A stretch of 64,000 bases of DNA, from positions 62,001-126,000 of the forward strand of contig JNDT01002275.1 in assembly GCA_000697055.1 (NCBI GenBank), written 5' to 3'. Position 1 is the first letter of the stretch, and each line of letters begins with the position of its first letter. The translations under genes and the position numbers were made by a program. Positions 29,000-40,310 of the stretch are shown piece after piece. The stretch is from Saksenaea vasiformis B4078. Its lineage: Eukaryota > Mucoromycota > Mucoromycetes > Mucorales > Saksenaeaceae. The notes beneath the pieces were generated by a model that worked only from the letters and a program-made list of their open reading frames with translations, searched no databases and was not told where the DNA came from.

Positions 29000-29890
29000 T
29001 TACTGGAGACAGCAACTGGACTTTGGACGTCGTAATTGGTATTTTCGTCCTTCTTCCCAGGCCTGCTGAGACTCTAGTCCTATCCGCATATGGTAAACAG
29101 CGTAAGCGTGTGCCTATCAAAAAGATAAGTAAAACTCTTTTTTTGTTGTTAGGACCTTGTGTTCGATTACCTTTAACCAAGCGACGCCGACATCGGGAAC
29201 ATACTCTGCCCCGAGCCGTACTTTTAATGCAGACACAAATGCGGCCCCTACCAAGTCGAGATGTTGTGGCCTGACATTATAAAAATAATGCCGTGCGCCC
29301 AGCTCTCTCATCTGGTGTACAAGGCGTTCGGGATCGCCCTCCTCGTCCTCATCATCAAGATCGGGTAAGTCGGAGTTATTGCCGGGGTTGTTATTATTCA
29401 ATGCTTGTTCGCGTGCTCGTTTTCTTGCATTAATTTCCCGGATGGTGTAGACCTGTAATTTTTTGCGGGAACAGGGACAACACGGGGGTGGTTTTGTCAC
29501 GCCTGTCACAGTGGGTGCACGCGCCATGTAGGAGATCATACCCGTCAATGCCCGGGCTTGTTGGAACACATTGGCAAATAATGCGCGTGATTCCGGTTCC
29601 AGTTCGAACAGCGCATCGTAAAAGGCTAGACCAAAGGCATGCGAAGGAGAGACGTTGATGTCGTCGTTAGGGTGGCGAATTTCGGATACGCGTTCCCAGC
29701 TGGTACGCACCAAATCGATTTGAGCTTGTGTTGGCGCATCACTGACAGTGGAGCTCGAAAAGCTCCGCATCGAAGCACCACTACTACGAAGACTCGCTTG
29801 ATCCTCTTTGGAAATGCGACCAAAAAATCTACGAATGTTCTGATACGTTCTACGATCGTTACTAGCGTCCGATGCCATCGTCCACCCCAC
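29000..29890 (-). CDS. Globin-domain protein with C-terminal CaaX-like motif
   Basis: Two exons, 29890-29171 and 29113-29000, joined by a 57-nt intron; 277 residues in frame. A globin fold begins at about residue 55 (IDLVRTSWERVSEI; FYDALFELEPESRALF), with a proximal-His region ELGARHYFYNVRPQHLDLV and helix H AWLK-AHAYAVYHMR across the junction. Between helices E and F lies an insertion of about 60 residues with PPPCCPCSRKK, a basic run, an Asn run and an acidic run. The protein ends KSSCCLQ, which fits a CaaX prenylation signal (Cys, two aliphatic-position residues, Gln). Fungal single-domain globins generally handle O2 or NO; the role here is unknown. The start could be the second Met (29878). 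Confidence 0.85.
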
Positions 29891-30181
29891 ACACGGTTTA
29901 CTTTAAAGAGAAGGAAAGAAGGGGGGGAGGGGAAAGGAAAAGGAAAAAAGAAAAGTGAAAGAAAGAGAAAAAAACAAGAAAAGAAAAGAAAAGTAAAGTA
30001 AAGGAGAGGCTGTTAATTGGTTAGGAGATGAGATTGAGAGGAGAAAAAAAGAGTTTATGTAAAAAGGATGGGGGTCTAAGCCCTTTTGCCTCGGATTGTA
30101 TATAAAGTTTTTATTACTACATTATTTAACTCTCAGAGAAGGTGTTACGTTTCGCAATCGTCTATCGGGGGGGGGGCTATC

Positions 30182-31966
30182 TTATTGTGGTTGTTGTAGA
30201 ATGGGACATTTTTCCCAGTCGATCATGACTTGGCCTTTGGGCTTACAACCCCATGCAGCATGGATGTTACTGAATGCCTTGCGATTCTTTAATTCGTCCG
30301 CTAATGCCTTCCAATTTTCTTCGTATTCTGCCACGGAGATTCCTGTCATATGCACATACATCGGCATCATCGATTCTGCGAATGCTTCCATATTCTGTTC
30401 CCATAAACCCCCTATTTCTAACCCCCAGGGTCCGAGAGGAAGTGAAACTAATCGGCCACAGACATTTTCTAATCCCGAAGCCTTTAACATATCTTCCAAA
30501 TGTAATGCTATGCGGGGTTCCGTTCCACGTTTTGACCGCATCATTTCAAGCCCTAATGTAGAGAAGAAGATGTATAAGAAAGTAAACTAAGAAAGTATTT
30601 CCATTTACCTTGTTTACACCATTGTGTGCCTCTTGGTCCCATACGATGGGATAAATAATCCACTTCAACAAGTTGTATATAGCCCCCTGGCTTAAGTACG
30701 CGAACCATTTCAGTAATAAGACGTTTCCAGTCGGAAAGACTGTAAACGGAAGTCACCATACGTTGTAATATAAAATCAAACGAATTATCCGGGAAAGGAA
30801 GTTCTTGGTCTTTGACATTGAGCACGTGTAAATCGAGATTGGGAAGTACTTTTTTGATGGGTGGAGCTGTTGTGGCGGCTGCATGTTGTGGCAAACGTTT
30901 TATCGGAGGCTGAAAGGTAGGGCAGGATTGAATGTCCGGAAAGTAACTGTCGCATGAAGAATAACTTTGACAAGATTGCGTAGTAGGTACCATAGTTGAA
31001 AGGTTTGTTTCGTGCAATGTGTTTGTAAGGGATGGATGAACGGGTGTAAAATCAAACGTATTGTTGCCGGAAGTTGGACAAATGTTGTTCTTGTTCTCGG
31101 AAGGAACGACAGGGGGAAACTTCTCCAAAGGTGGTGTCTTTTCCGGTGGTGTAAGGTCACAAATATCCACGGTCATAAAATGAGATGACTTGTAATCTAG
31201 TGCCATATCCACGATAGGATGTCCTATCTGCATTGTTATATTAGAAAGAGATGATACAACAGATCAACTTAGTTGACTTACCCACATACCAGGTCCACAG
31301 CTAACGTCATCATAGTAAGTAATAGAAAAGAAAAGAAAAGGAAGAAAAATTAAGCTTTTTTTTTAAACAACCCCACATGTTCATTTTTTTTTTACCCAAT
31401 GTTTAATACGTTGATCCCCTTCTGCAACTCGTGTTCCACAGGCGCTAAAACGTTGCTGATGACAATGGATAAAATGAATTTCCGATAGTTACACCAGACC
31501 CTTTTTTCGCTCTTTTTTTTTCGTTTACCCTTCAAATGCCCAGCGCATCAAGTAAAACAAAACACGCATACGATCCAACTCTGCTTGATCATTCGGTAAT
31601 GGATAGAGTACACCCTAGATATAAAAAAAAAAGAAAGTCAATCATCATGCTTTTCTAAATGATCCGTCACCAGATACCAACCTTTTTGCTATGATTGTGA
31701 TACCGTCTTCCTTTGTACCATCGAAAAGCGCCATGACGACCAGCACCAGACATTGGATCATTATTATCATCAAGTGTTTGGTTAAAGTTATCTGTTTCTT
31801 CTTCTAACCGCTGTAGAATGCGTTTTAATCGCTCTGACTCGTTTTCCGCGGGCGGATGTTCATCTTGATGTTTTTTTCGGTCTTTGCGGGGAGCTTTCAG
31901 AGGACGAAGATGTTTAGGTACTTGGCGAAAAGACCAGGTTTCTCTTGAAGGAATGACGTTCCCCAT
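30182..31966 (-). CDS. SAM-dependent methyltransferase (class I)
   Basis: Several exons. The N-terminus MGNVIPSRETWSFRQVPKHL is followed by a basic/acidic linker and NDPMSGAGRHGAFRWYKGRR. Small exons then lead to the SAM-binding motif I, DVSCGPGMW (about 31300). Later come HVLNVKDQELPFPDNSFDF, then EMVRVLKPGGYIQLVEVDY, typical motif II/III blocks of class I methyltransferases. A Ser/Pro/Thr-rich insertion lies between motif I and the post-I region. The C-terminal exon (GLENVCGRLVSLPLGPWG) ends at 30182. The substrate cannot be inferred. Start is the ATG at 31966, since an in-frame upstream extension reads like intron or leader. Confidence 0.82.
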
Positions 31967-32230
31967 CAAAGAAAAAAGCTGAACGTGTTTTCGAGGGATA
32001 TATGATATGTTCCAAATAGGATGATTGGTGTCACATGCACCACCTTTGGGTGACAAAAAGCAAAAAGTAAAAGGAAGAAAGAAAAGAGAGCTAAAAAAAT
32101 TTCGGATGCTAAAAAAACCGCTACAATTTTTGTGCATGGCGTGGTTGCCTTTATTCGGCCTCAGTGATCGGGCAGCACATCTCTTTCGCCGTCGTGTGCC
32201 ACCATTAGCATATTTCACTCCCTCTCCGCT

Positions 32231-33307
32231 CTAAGTACTTGTTGTCGCTACAGATCCCTCTTCCCGCCGTTCCTCCTCCACCGGCTCTACATGTTGTTCC
32301 TCCGCTTCTACCCCGTCTTCTTCTTCTTCCTCGTCTTCCTGATGGATTTCAACCTCATTCTCTCGTGCATTAGGAATCAACCATTGTCTAGAAGCATCAT
32401 TAATTCTCTAAAAATAATAATAATAATAATAATGAAACAGGGTACATACATGATCCGTGGTGTAGCCAACCATCGTTTTCCGCCGCTAGCTGGGTCACGC
32501 GGCCAGACATCTTCAAAGAAATAATAAATATGGCCTACTGCAATTCCCAGCAAGTCGCCGATCGGCAATTGACCGCTCAGTAGCCAGGAAAAACAGAGTA
32601 GAACCCATGGAAGGTGCGGAGCGCTGAATACCACGAGTCCAAGAAAATTAAGTCGCATGTACGGATTTCTTCTTGCCCAGATGTACACCATCGTAAACGA
32701 CAAGGGCGATCCCAAAAATGGCATGTACGCGACAGGAAAAAGAAGCTACCATTTCATAGGGTTATCATTTCCCCCATGTCTTTCTTTTTTTCTCGTTTTC
32801 TTTACCGAAAGGATAATTAGCGACATGGCTGCAAATAACATGAGCCATGTATAATCCGCAGGCCGATTCCGAAAAAACCCTTCTTCCATCATCCGACTGT
32901 ACCGAGCTCTAATAACAAATACGGAACAATGAAAAGAAATGTCCACCCCATCTTCTTATGTTACCGTACAAGAAAAAGATATGGAAAAGAAAATCAATTG
33001 AAATCGGCCCAAAGTAGAGGAAATTAGTAATAAGTCGCCACCACTAAACAAATTACATTCAGTCGTACCTTGTCCATTTTTCCTGTTGTTTTCCGTACCT
33101 GATAGTCATAGAGGATACGATCATAGTTCAACCACAGTTGCAGTGGATGAACAAACCCCAATTGCTACGCTGATCGTTACCATAACCGTCAACGATGGTC
33201 TGCATCCAAGTACTTACAACAGCGAGACTGGTGAGACAAGTGGCGGTGATGTAGATGCGTGTGATGGGAGGAATTTCCGTGTACCATGTCTCGATGGGTG
33301 TTGGCAT
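32231..33307 (-). CDS. DER1: Derlin (Der1-like ER protein)
   Basis: Rhomboid-like pseudoprotease family member; an ER membrane protein that helps retrotranslocate misfolded proteins for ERAD. Exons begin [19 protein letters not shown] at 33307, then [35 protein letters not shown], and the core [23 protein letters not shown] with the Derlin GxxxGHxYYFxxDVxP signature. The C-terminal tail is strongly acidic ([16 protein letters not shown]) and ends at 32231. About six membrane spans are expected. Whether it is the Der1/Derlin-1 or Derlin-2/3 type is undecided. Confidence 0.93.
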
Positions 33308-34000
33308 ACTAAGCGGTGAAACAAAGGAAAAATAATAACGGCAAGTTGGTTTTAACGTGTCAAACGAAGGTGAGGGTTTGAAATTTTTATCACAACGTAG
33401 CGTCTCTTCCTTGTTTCTCGATAGAAGCGAATCGTCGCTTGCCCCTTTGCTAGTGCCTGATTGTTTCTCGCTCCGCCCAGCTCATTTTTGCCTAAAATGT
33501 CCGTGACGTGCGATCTGGTAGGAAATCCCGATGCGAAGGGAAACAGTGATCATGCGATGCCGTCTCGTCGCTTTAGCATCTTCCAAGCAAACCAGCAGGC
33601 TGTGTCAAAACAATCGGTAGCATTCAATCTAAAAGGCAATTCCTTTTTTTTCATTCCTTTCTTCTTCTTCCTCTTCTTCTTCTCCATCGCTAGTAAGCAA
33701 TAAGACCCTTATGCAAGGGATGAGGCAGTAGGTCTACGTTGTACCTGATCCTACTTCCTATTTTTTTTCATCTGTGATAGCAAAAAAGAAAAAAGGAAAA
33801 GCTGGTCGATCTGCGTACGCTCTGACCACGATGATGCACCTCGTTTGTTGCTGCTGCAGATCGATAAAGAAGCCATCCTTTTAAGCAAGATCACTAATCG
33901 GCGTTTTAAACAAACGCATCATGCAAAAAGAGCAAGGAAATGCACATGAATGCGTCTGACCCACGCTTTTTTCGGGTTGTGCAACCTCATTTCTATTTAT

Positions 34001-34042
34001 CTCTCTCTCTCTCTCTCTGTCTCTCTTTCTCCTCTCTCTTTT
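34001..34042. repeat. CT-rich microsatellite before the NTF2-like gene
   Basis: A (CT)n run broken by a few other bases, likely in the 5' leader or promoter of the gene starting at 34085. Confidence 0.7.
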
Positions 34043-34084
34043 TCCTTTTATTTCTGTATTGTACCATGTCAGATATCGGCACAG

Positions 34085-35041
34085 ATGCGCAGCTTGAAAC
34101 ATCGTCCTCCGCCCTCATCAAAAGTACGCCCGTTTCAAAATACGCAAGAGACTCACCTCTCTTTAGACATTATTGAAGATCTCTTTTCATATAGTACGAT
34201 CAGACGAAGACGAATACTGGAATACTACTTTTTTGAAGATGCTGTACTCACGTCGCCTGTCATGAGCACTGAAGGCGTCTTGAACATTCAACAGTAAGTC
34301 GTCATGGTGACATGCCATGAACCAACAGCAATAATAATAAAAACCACCTTAGTGTCTATACCGTATGGCAAGCACTCAATCGCCAAGAACCCACTATCGA
34401 TAATATCGTGTTTGACGGGTAAAAAAAAGAAAAACAAAAAACAAAAAACAAAAATTTAAGGGGGAGGAGGCGCACCTACAGAAAGGCTAATCTTTAGCCT
34501 AGGCGTACAGCGGTTGTTCATCTCACACAAAACCTTTCACCCACGATTTTCCCATCCTTCATCAAACTCCAAGTCCCTTCCATCACAACACTACATTTTC
34601 GAGAAACAGATCAAGACAGCGGCCTTTTAAAGATTTATCGACAAGAAGACAGTTGGACTTTAGAAGGTAAGAATGACAAAACCTGTCTTACTTTTTTTCT
34701 TAAAACAGTTGTATTCCATGTTAGGTCTCCTTCAGTCCATGCCCTTGATTTCATTTTGGTATAACCATGTTCTCCGTGTTGTTATGGGAAAGCTGGTGAC
34801 AACGACGGGTGATTTACTAGACGCAGCACTGCAGCATGCACAAAAAATGTCCATGCGTGGACGAGAAATTCAGCGCATGGGTCGAGATCTCGCATTGGAA
34901 AATATGGAAAAATTGGACGAATACCGGGCTAATTTACACGAAAATTACCTTGAAGGTGTGCGGGGTTGGCGAGAATCTTATGTAGATGAAGCAGAGCTGG
35001 TAAAAGAAAGTCATTGGTTGGAAGGAACGCCAGAACAATAA
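34085..35041 (+). CDS. NTF2/SnoaL-like (SigF-like) domain protein
   Basis: Four exons: 34085-about 34296, about 34354-34417, about 34507-34667, and from about 34726 to 35041. The frame closes across GTAAGT, GTAAAA and GTAAGA donors. The first part reads SLDIIEDLFSYSTIRRRRIL and EYYFFEDAVLTSPV, then FDGRTAVVHLTQNLSPTIFP and the SWTLEG edge strand, as in NTF2-like cone folds. The C-terminal part has a hydrophobic segment (LLQSMPLISFWYNHVLRVV) and a helical tail rich in Met, Arg and Glu. I place it with fungal SigF-like NTF2 proteins from the pattern only; no catalytic role is assigned. A (CT)n tract precedes it at about 34000-34040. Confidence 0.65.
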
Positions 35042-35049
35042 AGAGATTT

Positions 35050-35994
35050 GATCTGACGCCGTCGTACAAACATGTGACAGTATACGCTTAAAAATGTGTA
35101 TCATATGAAATTTCACGGATGCAGAAAGTATCCAGCCATATGCATATGGCTAGTTTCAAAGATTTGAAATGCGCCTGGCGCTCTAGGTCTTCTCCGGATG
35201 CTTAGGATCGCTAACGACAGCGAATTGTATTGACTTGTTCACTTCTTGCTGTAATACGGCGCAACATCTGTATGTTGCTCGTAAACTGCAGTCTCAACAT
35301 TGGATTCGTCTCCACTTTATTGAATATTCCTCCGCAAATCGTGCACGTTGTACTCACTCACTCTTTCCTATTAAAATTAGCTTTTCGACAAGAATTAGTG
35401 TATGAAGCTATACCTGCAATAGGCGAAGCGGAATATTTTTTTTTCTTCGCAGACTGATTTTGGATTACATATGACCTATTCAGATGAGATAATCCTCGGG
35501 CAGCCTCATCCTTCGTTTGCTTATTAGCGAAAACGTCTTTGTTGGGAGCGTTCACATGGTTTCTTTGTGGTGGCTGTCCATTGAGGCAGAGTGGGTTGGT
35601 ACTATTGTTCTCTGGATGTCAGTACTAGTCGTATCACTGGATTACATCCTCCACTCTCTCTCCGCCTACAATCAAGAGTAAGCATTTCTACGCCGAAGTG
35701 GACTTAATACACTTTGGTATTGTCCGACTTTCCTGTTTGTCTTTAGTGTCGGATGATACGATGATGCTTTCTTTGAGCAAAGTACTGAACTTGATCTTTG
35801 TTAAATATGGAGATGCAGGTCTGATAACAAAACCGGACGAAAAGCTAGAAACCAAAGACACCGCTTCGTAGACAGTAGAACGCGATCATGAATAAATTGA
35901 AGCAGTGTAGATGATGCCCACCAGGTGCGGTTTAGGTTGAGGACAAGCCTCATCGATCCTTATTGACGGTAGAATTAGGTACTAGCAGGACAAA
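35050..35994. other. Intergenic flank left of the polymerase element
   Basis: No recognisable gene. Short open frames only. Sequence directly next to the TIR (ending GGACAAA) does not match the sequence beyond the right TIR (starting AGCAATTT), so no target-site duplication is visible. Confidence 0.5.
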
Positions 35995-36021
35995 GGGGCA
36001 TAATGAGAATCCCTAGTAAAA
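35995..36021. repeat. Left terminal inverted repeat, 27 bp
   Basis: Exact reverse complement of 40311-40337. It starts with four G residues at the outer edge, as linear protein-primed replicons often start with simple base runs. Confidence 0.95.
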
Positions 36022-36201
36022 GACTTGCGTTGGAAGTGCGAGCGCGTTCGGTCAAGAGTCGTGTTTTTTTACGATTTCGACGATCACATATCCGACACAG
36101 CGGTCATTCATCAAGATTTTCACTCCGGATTTATTGATTCAGATTCAATCAGGAAAATTGAATCTCACATCAATTGGTTACATGAAAATAAGACTCTCAC
36201 G

Positions 36202-36330
36202 ATGATCGATGAAAAGAGAGTTTGCAAGAATCCAAATTGTCCAATCGAGGAACCTGAGTTCTACGGGAGACATCGTTTATGCAAGAAATGCCACAACAAA
36301 CGTTGTTATGAGCTAAGGAAAAAGAGATAG
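36202..36330 (+). CDS. Small zinc-ribbon protein of the polymerase element
   Basis: First ATG of an open frame that starts right after the left TIR (36007 onward, no earlier ATG). Contains VCKNPNC, EFYGRHRLCKKCHNKRC, a four-Cys zinc-ribbon like those at the N-terminus of HNH-type and viral zinc proteins. After a TAG at 36328-36330 the same frame continues from 36331 through ATG 36337 to TAA at about 36427, reading MLEDAINVRDEMRNELKELR, a coiled-coil helix. The full protein may therefore be zinc-ribbon plus coiled coil, with the amber codon read through or arisen by mutation. It shares the CxnC-FY-CKxC pattern with the protein at 39762-40127. Confidence 0.6.
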   Translation: MIDEKRVCKNPNCPIEEPEFYGRHRLCKKCHNKRCYELRKKR

Positions 36331-36429
36331 TCGCAGATGTTGGAAGACGCTATCAATGTTCGTGATGAAATGAGGAATGAGTTGAAAGAGTTAAGAGGGA
36401 TGTTGGAGGAGATGAATTCGCAACTATAA
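36331..36429 (+). other. In-frame coiled-coil extension after an amber codon
   Basis: Same frame as the zinc-ribbon gene, separated only by one TAG. It encodes about 32 residues of heptad-like Leu/Met/Glu helix ending in TAA. It could be its own tiny gene from ATG 36337. Confidence 0.45.
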
Positions 36430-36559
36430 GGCGATGACTATTTAACGAGTATTCTTTTAAAATCGGTTCAGTCCCTTACATGCTAGACTCGTAACAAAAA
36501 TGAATAAACTGATTGTGAGTCACTGATCAGATTAGTCAGAACCTAAAGGAGAAGATATC

Positions 36560-39500
36560 ATGTACGCCGATCTTGATTCCATCGTGAAGCTTTTCATCGA
36601 CTTCGACGAGCCGACATTTAACGACTGTCCGAACGAAGTTCAAGACTTCCTCATTGCTGATGCCTGGGAGAAATTTAACAAGATTCGTCGATTCATTCCT
36701 GTATCTCCGGATGCGTACGAGCGATAGCCTGACACGGTGAAGGTTTACTTGGTCAGAAAAGCTATCGAGTTGTCGAACACTCACCAGCTTCGTACCGAGG
36801 ACAACGTACCCGAGACGAGCAATGATGCTCAAAGAAGGACGAGAATCGAGGAAATAACGGACGAAGATGATGTTATCATCGATGTTACCCCGGATCAGGT
36901 CGAGGAAGTGTATCACTTCGATCATGAACAGGTCGATGTGTCATTCGATCGTTGGCGCGATACAACGAAACAAAAAGTGAGAAGATTCAAAGGAGATGAT
37001 GGCAGAATATACAGCTTCAACAATGTCACCGTTTCATCTGAAAGAACCGTTGATGGGGATGAAGTCGTGTTATGTCCGTCGACTATAAGATCGATCGTGG
37101 CGAAGCTCGATGAGATGGCGCAAACCAGTTGTACAAGTCTTGATCGTGCGTATATGTATACGATAGCGATGGATGGTAATCGTTTTATCAACGCGACGCC
37201 TTCCCAGATGATATTTGAGTTGGCATCGATTATGGAGGAATATGAAGAGTTCAGCGTATTCGTATCGGCTTTGTCCGTCCATATCACTCGAAAAGACTCA
37301 CATCATTCGGTCTCAGGTCACGTTCGTCCGTCAGCTGGTGAAGGCGTGTCATTGGAATTAGGTGATGGGTACTGGGCGTTTGATTATCTACCTACGAAGA
37401 GTAGATGCGTCGTAAATGTGTACTCAGCATGGTTATATTACAAGCAAGGAAGGCTTAATGACTGGATGGAGATGGCGTTCGCAGAAAGATATAGCCAACA
37501 ACAGAAGATACTCTTCGCAGTGAAAACGAAACCACCCAATTCACCCATCGACATGACACGCTTTACTCCCCACGAGTATTTAATCGTTTGCGACCGTACC
37601 GATCTTGACGAACTGGACCCTGATGTCACCGTTCATAATTGCATCTACTTCGTAACGGCGGACCATGCACGACTAGTAATACACGAGAACCACGTATCGG
37701 ACCAGGCAATGAAAACGATAATCAAAACGTCCACCAAGCCGCACATGAATAGAATATCTCCAACCAAACCGAAAGAGCCGGTCACAAAGCTAATCGTTGC
37801 GGATTTCGAATCGTTCCGGGAGGTGGACCCGAACGACGCTTCAACGCATAAACACATCCCTATCATGATAGGTGAGTTGTGCGAAGAACATTTCTTCCAA
37901 GCCAAAGGCGAAAATTGCTCCGAACAGTTCATCGAACATATTAGAGACTTCCATACGAACGATGTGATTTGGTTCCACAACGGGTCTAATTACGACCACC
38001 ACATTTTATTCGAAGCAGCCTTGAAGCGTTGCGATCATACTAGGGGTAACCCGATTGAGTTGTTAGATTTGAATGGACGGTGGTTGAGTGTAAAAGTCTG
38101 GTTCGATTCGGAGAATTACGTCATATTTCGGGATAGCTGCTCGTTAATACCCGGTAGCTTGGATAGGATCGCCCGAGATATGGGGTTCGGCGGCAAGTTG
38201 CCGAATATTGACGTAATGAACGTGTCAAAGGAGGCGTGGATGAATGACGAGGTGATGGCGGAATACAACCGGCAAGATTGCGAAATCTTGTTTAAGGTGT
38301 TAGAGGAGTACCGAAGCACGGCGTTCGAACAGTTTGCGACCGATCCGTTGGCGCATGTGTCAGCTTCATCGTATTCTAAACAAGTGTTTCTATCGAAGTA
38401 CTACAAGCCTGAAAGATGGCCGATATACGTATTAACTGAGACATGCCACAAATTTATTGAGAAGGGATACATGGGAGGACGGAATGAAGCATTCTTCCGC
38501 GGCCTGGTGAAGAAACGTATGAACATCTATGACTTCACCTCGGAATACCCGTGGGCGGGTACTATGTCAATCCCTTTCGGTAAGTTCGAGTTCCTTAACG
38601 ATTTGGAACGGGTCGCGGACCCTGGAAAATGGCTGGAAACTCACCACGGGTTTTACGATATCCTCGTTGAATCGACGCCCGACGATATTATCCCGTATTT
38701 GGGAATACAACATGAGTCCCGCTACATTTTCCCCAAGATGACGAACGTCGAGAATTGTGCAGTGTACTCGTTGAGTATAATTCGAATGATCGACTTGGGA
38801 TACAAGGTGAAACTATTACGTGGATATCGATGCGAGGTCGATTATGTGACGGCGGAGATATTCAAGGACCTCTTTAATGTAAAGAAGGAAGCAAAGGAGA
38901 AAGGTGAGAAAGGGAAGGAGTACGCGGGTAAAATCACCGTAAACGCCTTTTACGGAACCCCCACGTTCCGTAAATATGATCGACAAGTGATATCGTGCTA
39001 TGGGAAGAAGTGCGAGCCAAGATTGATCGCGGGTGAACTCCTCGGTCATTGCACGTACACGCGCACAGGTAATACGTTCCTGGCGTACGAAACTAAAATG
39101 TACTGCTAAATAACGTCAACGTAGCCATCGCATCGGCAATCACGTCGTATGCCCGTGACCTGATGTATGACATGTTGCAGGCTATTCGTTCGTTGGGCTA
39201 TAACGTGTATTTTTGTGATACGGATAGTGTGGTGACAGATTGCAGGATCGAGGATCACCCGGAGCTTGCCGACCATTTCATGGGGCCTGGACGTGGGAGA
39301 AACCTAGGCGAGTTGAAGCACGAGAATGAAATTGATGAAGCGGTGTTCGTTGGGTGTAAGACGTATGGGTACCGGACGATAGGAGGCAAATACGTCGCTA
39401 AATCGAAAGGAACGAGACTAAAGGATGTCAATCACGACGTAGTAAGAGCGGATGGAGAGAGCGATGCCGAGTATGAAGAACGTATTAAAGACCGGCGAAA

Positions 39501-39711
39501 CGAAATTATGTACCAGAAGCTGGTACGATTGATTGACGATCCACAAGTGTTTAGTTCGTCTCAAATAAACACCAGCCGACAACGCAAGATGGAAGGGGAT
39601 TTGGATGTAACCGACAAAGTGATGGAAAAGACGTTGACCGGAGTGTACACAAAAGGTAAAGTAAGAGAGAGCGGAGAAATTACCCCGTGGCACCTAGTGT
39701 GCCGTAAATGA
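36560..39711 (+). CDS. Family B (protein-primed type) DNA polymerase
   Basis: Replicative DNA polymerase of the element. From ATG 36560 there are 55 codons (MYADLDSIVKLF...), one in-frame TAG at 36725-36727, then an open frame to 39106; a second piece runs to 39711. A 56-nt GT-AG intron (39069-39124) would join them in frame; otherwise there is a -1 frameshift. The 3'-5' exonuclease motifs are intact: ADFESF, HNGSNYDHHI, YNRQDCEIL. The polymerase motifs are also intact: A = YDFTSEYPWAGTM, B = KITVNAFYGT, C = FCDTDSVVTD. The distance from A to B and the NVAIASAIT-like block suit the protein-primed subgroup. About 1030 residues in total. The N-terminal ~340 residues before the exonuclease are unassigned and could hold a terminal-protein function, as in fungal linear plasmids. 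Confidence 0.88.
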
Positions 39712-39761
39712 TACCAAGAAATGAAACGATACCGACGATTGGTTTTTTAAAAAGCTTAGGT

Positions 39762-40127
39762 CTAACGACGACTGGAACCGAATAACATGCTTAAGTAACC
39801 AGCACCGATTAGCGGGAAGTTCGCGGTAAGAACGCCAATGGCCATCATTCCCAATCCCGCAAACGCCGTGGGCAAGTGCTGACGTAATTCGTGCCTACCT
39901 CGTTCGTCCGAGCTCGGTTCGACGGAAACGGTCGTCAAGTCCTCATCCGTCAATTGTCTTCTCGATGTACTTTGAGAATGCGTCTGTGTTGACATTGAAA
40001 CGGAAGCCGAAGGTGAAGGTGAAGGTGACCTCCGCCTCTCGAGATAGCAATTCTTGCACATCTTCCTGTTAGCGTAGAAATCATGTAATTCCTTCTCAAT
40101 CTTGCATACTCGACATATTTTAGTCAT
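39762..40127 (-). CDS. Zinc-ribbon plus membrane-segment protein of the polymerase element
   Basis: 121 residues with a clean ATG at 40127. Residues 1-32 form a four-Cys zinc-ribbon CRVCKIEKELHDFYANRKMC-KNC, the same design as the protein at the other end of the element. A Ser/Pro repeat (SPSPSPSASVS) and a polar, acidic linker follow. Near the C-terminus is a Gly/Ala-rich hydrophobic segment (FAGLGMMAIGVLTANFPLIG) long enough to span a membrane, and then SSRR. Transcribed toward the polymerase gene, with about 50 bp between their stops. Function unknown; zinc-binding together with membrane attachment is seen, a replication or membrane-docking role is a guess. Confidence 0.72.
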   Translation of the reverse strand: MTKICRVCKIEKELHDFYANRKMCKNCYLERRRSPSPSPSASVSMSTQTHSQSTSRRQLTDEDLTTVSVEPSSDERGRHELRQHLPTAFAGLGMMAIGVLTANFPLIGAGYLSMLFGSSRR

Positions 40128-40310
40128 TATTTCTTTTGAGTCTCAGTGAATTATTCGGTCGGTTCAGATTGAAATTCATTTTCTAACGCAGGTTCATCCA
40201 TAGAAATCGTTAAAATTAACGCAAGAAGGCCTCTGTGTCGGATCAATTTTGGCGAACCCCGAAAAAAACGCGATGAATAAAGGGAAGTTGACTCGTAGTT
40301 AGTTAATTGT

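Noticed and set aside
33461..33703. Plus-strand 80-codon frame ending in a Phe run
   Set aside because: The Phe run comes from a TTC/TTT-rich leader tract; no motif, homologue-like block or splice pattern supports a gene.
36536..36925. Minus-strand open frame of 129 codons inside the polymerase gene
   Set aside because: It is antisense to the conserved polymerase reading frame and has no recognisable motif.
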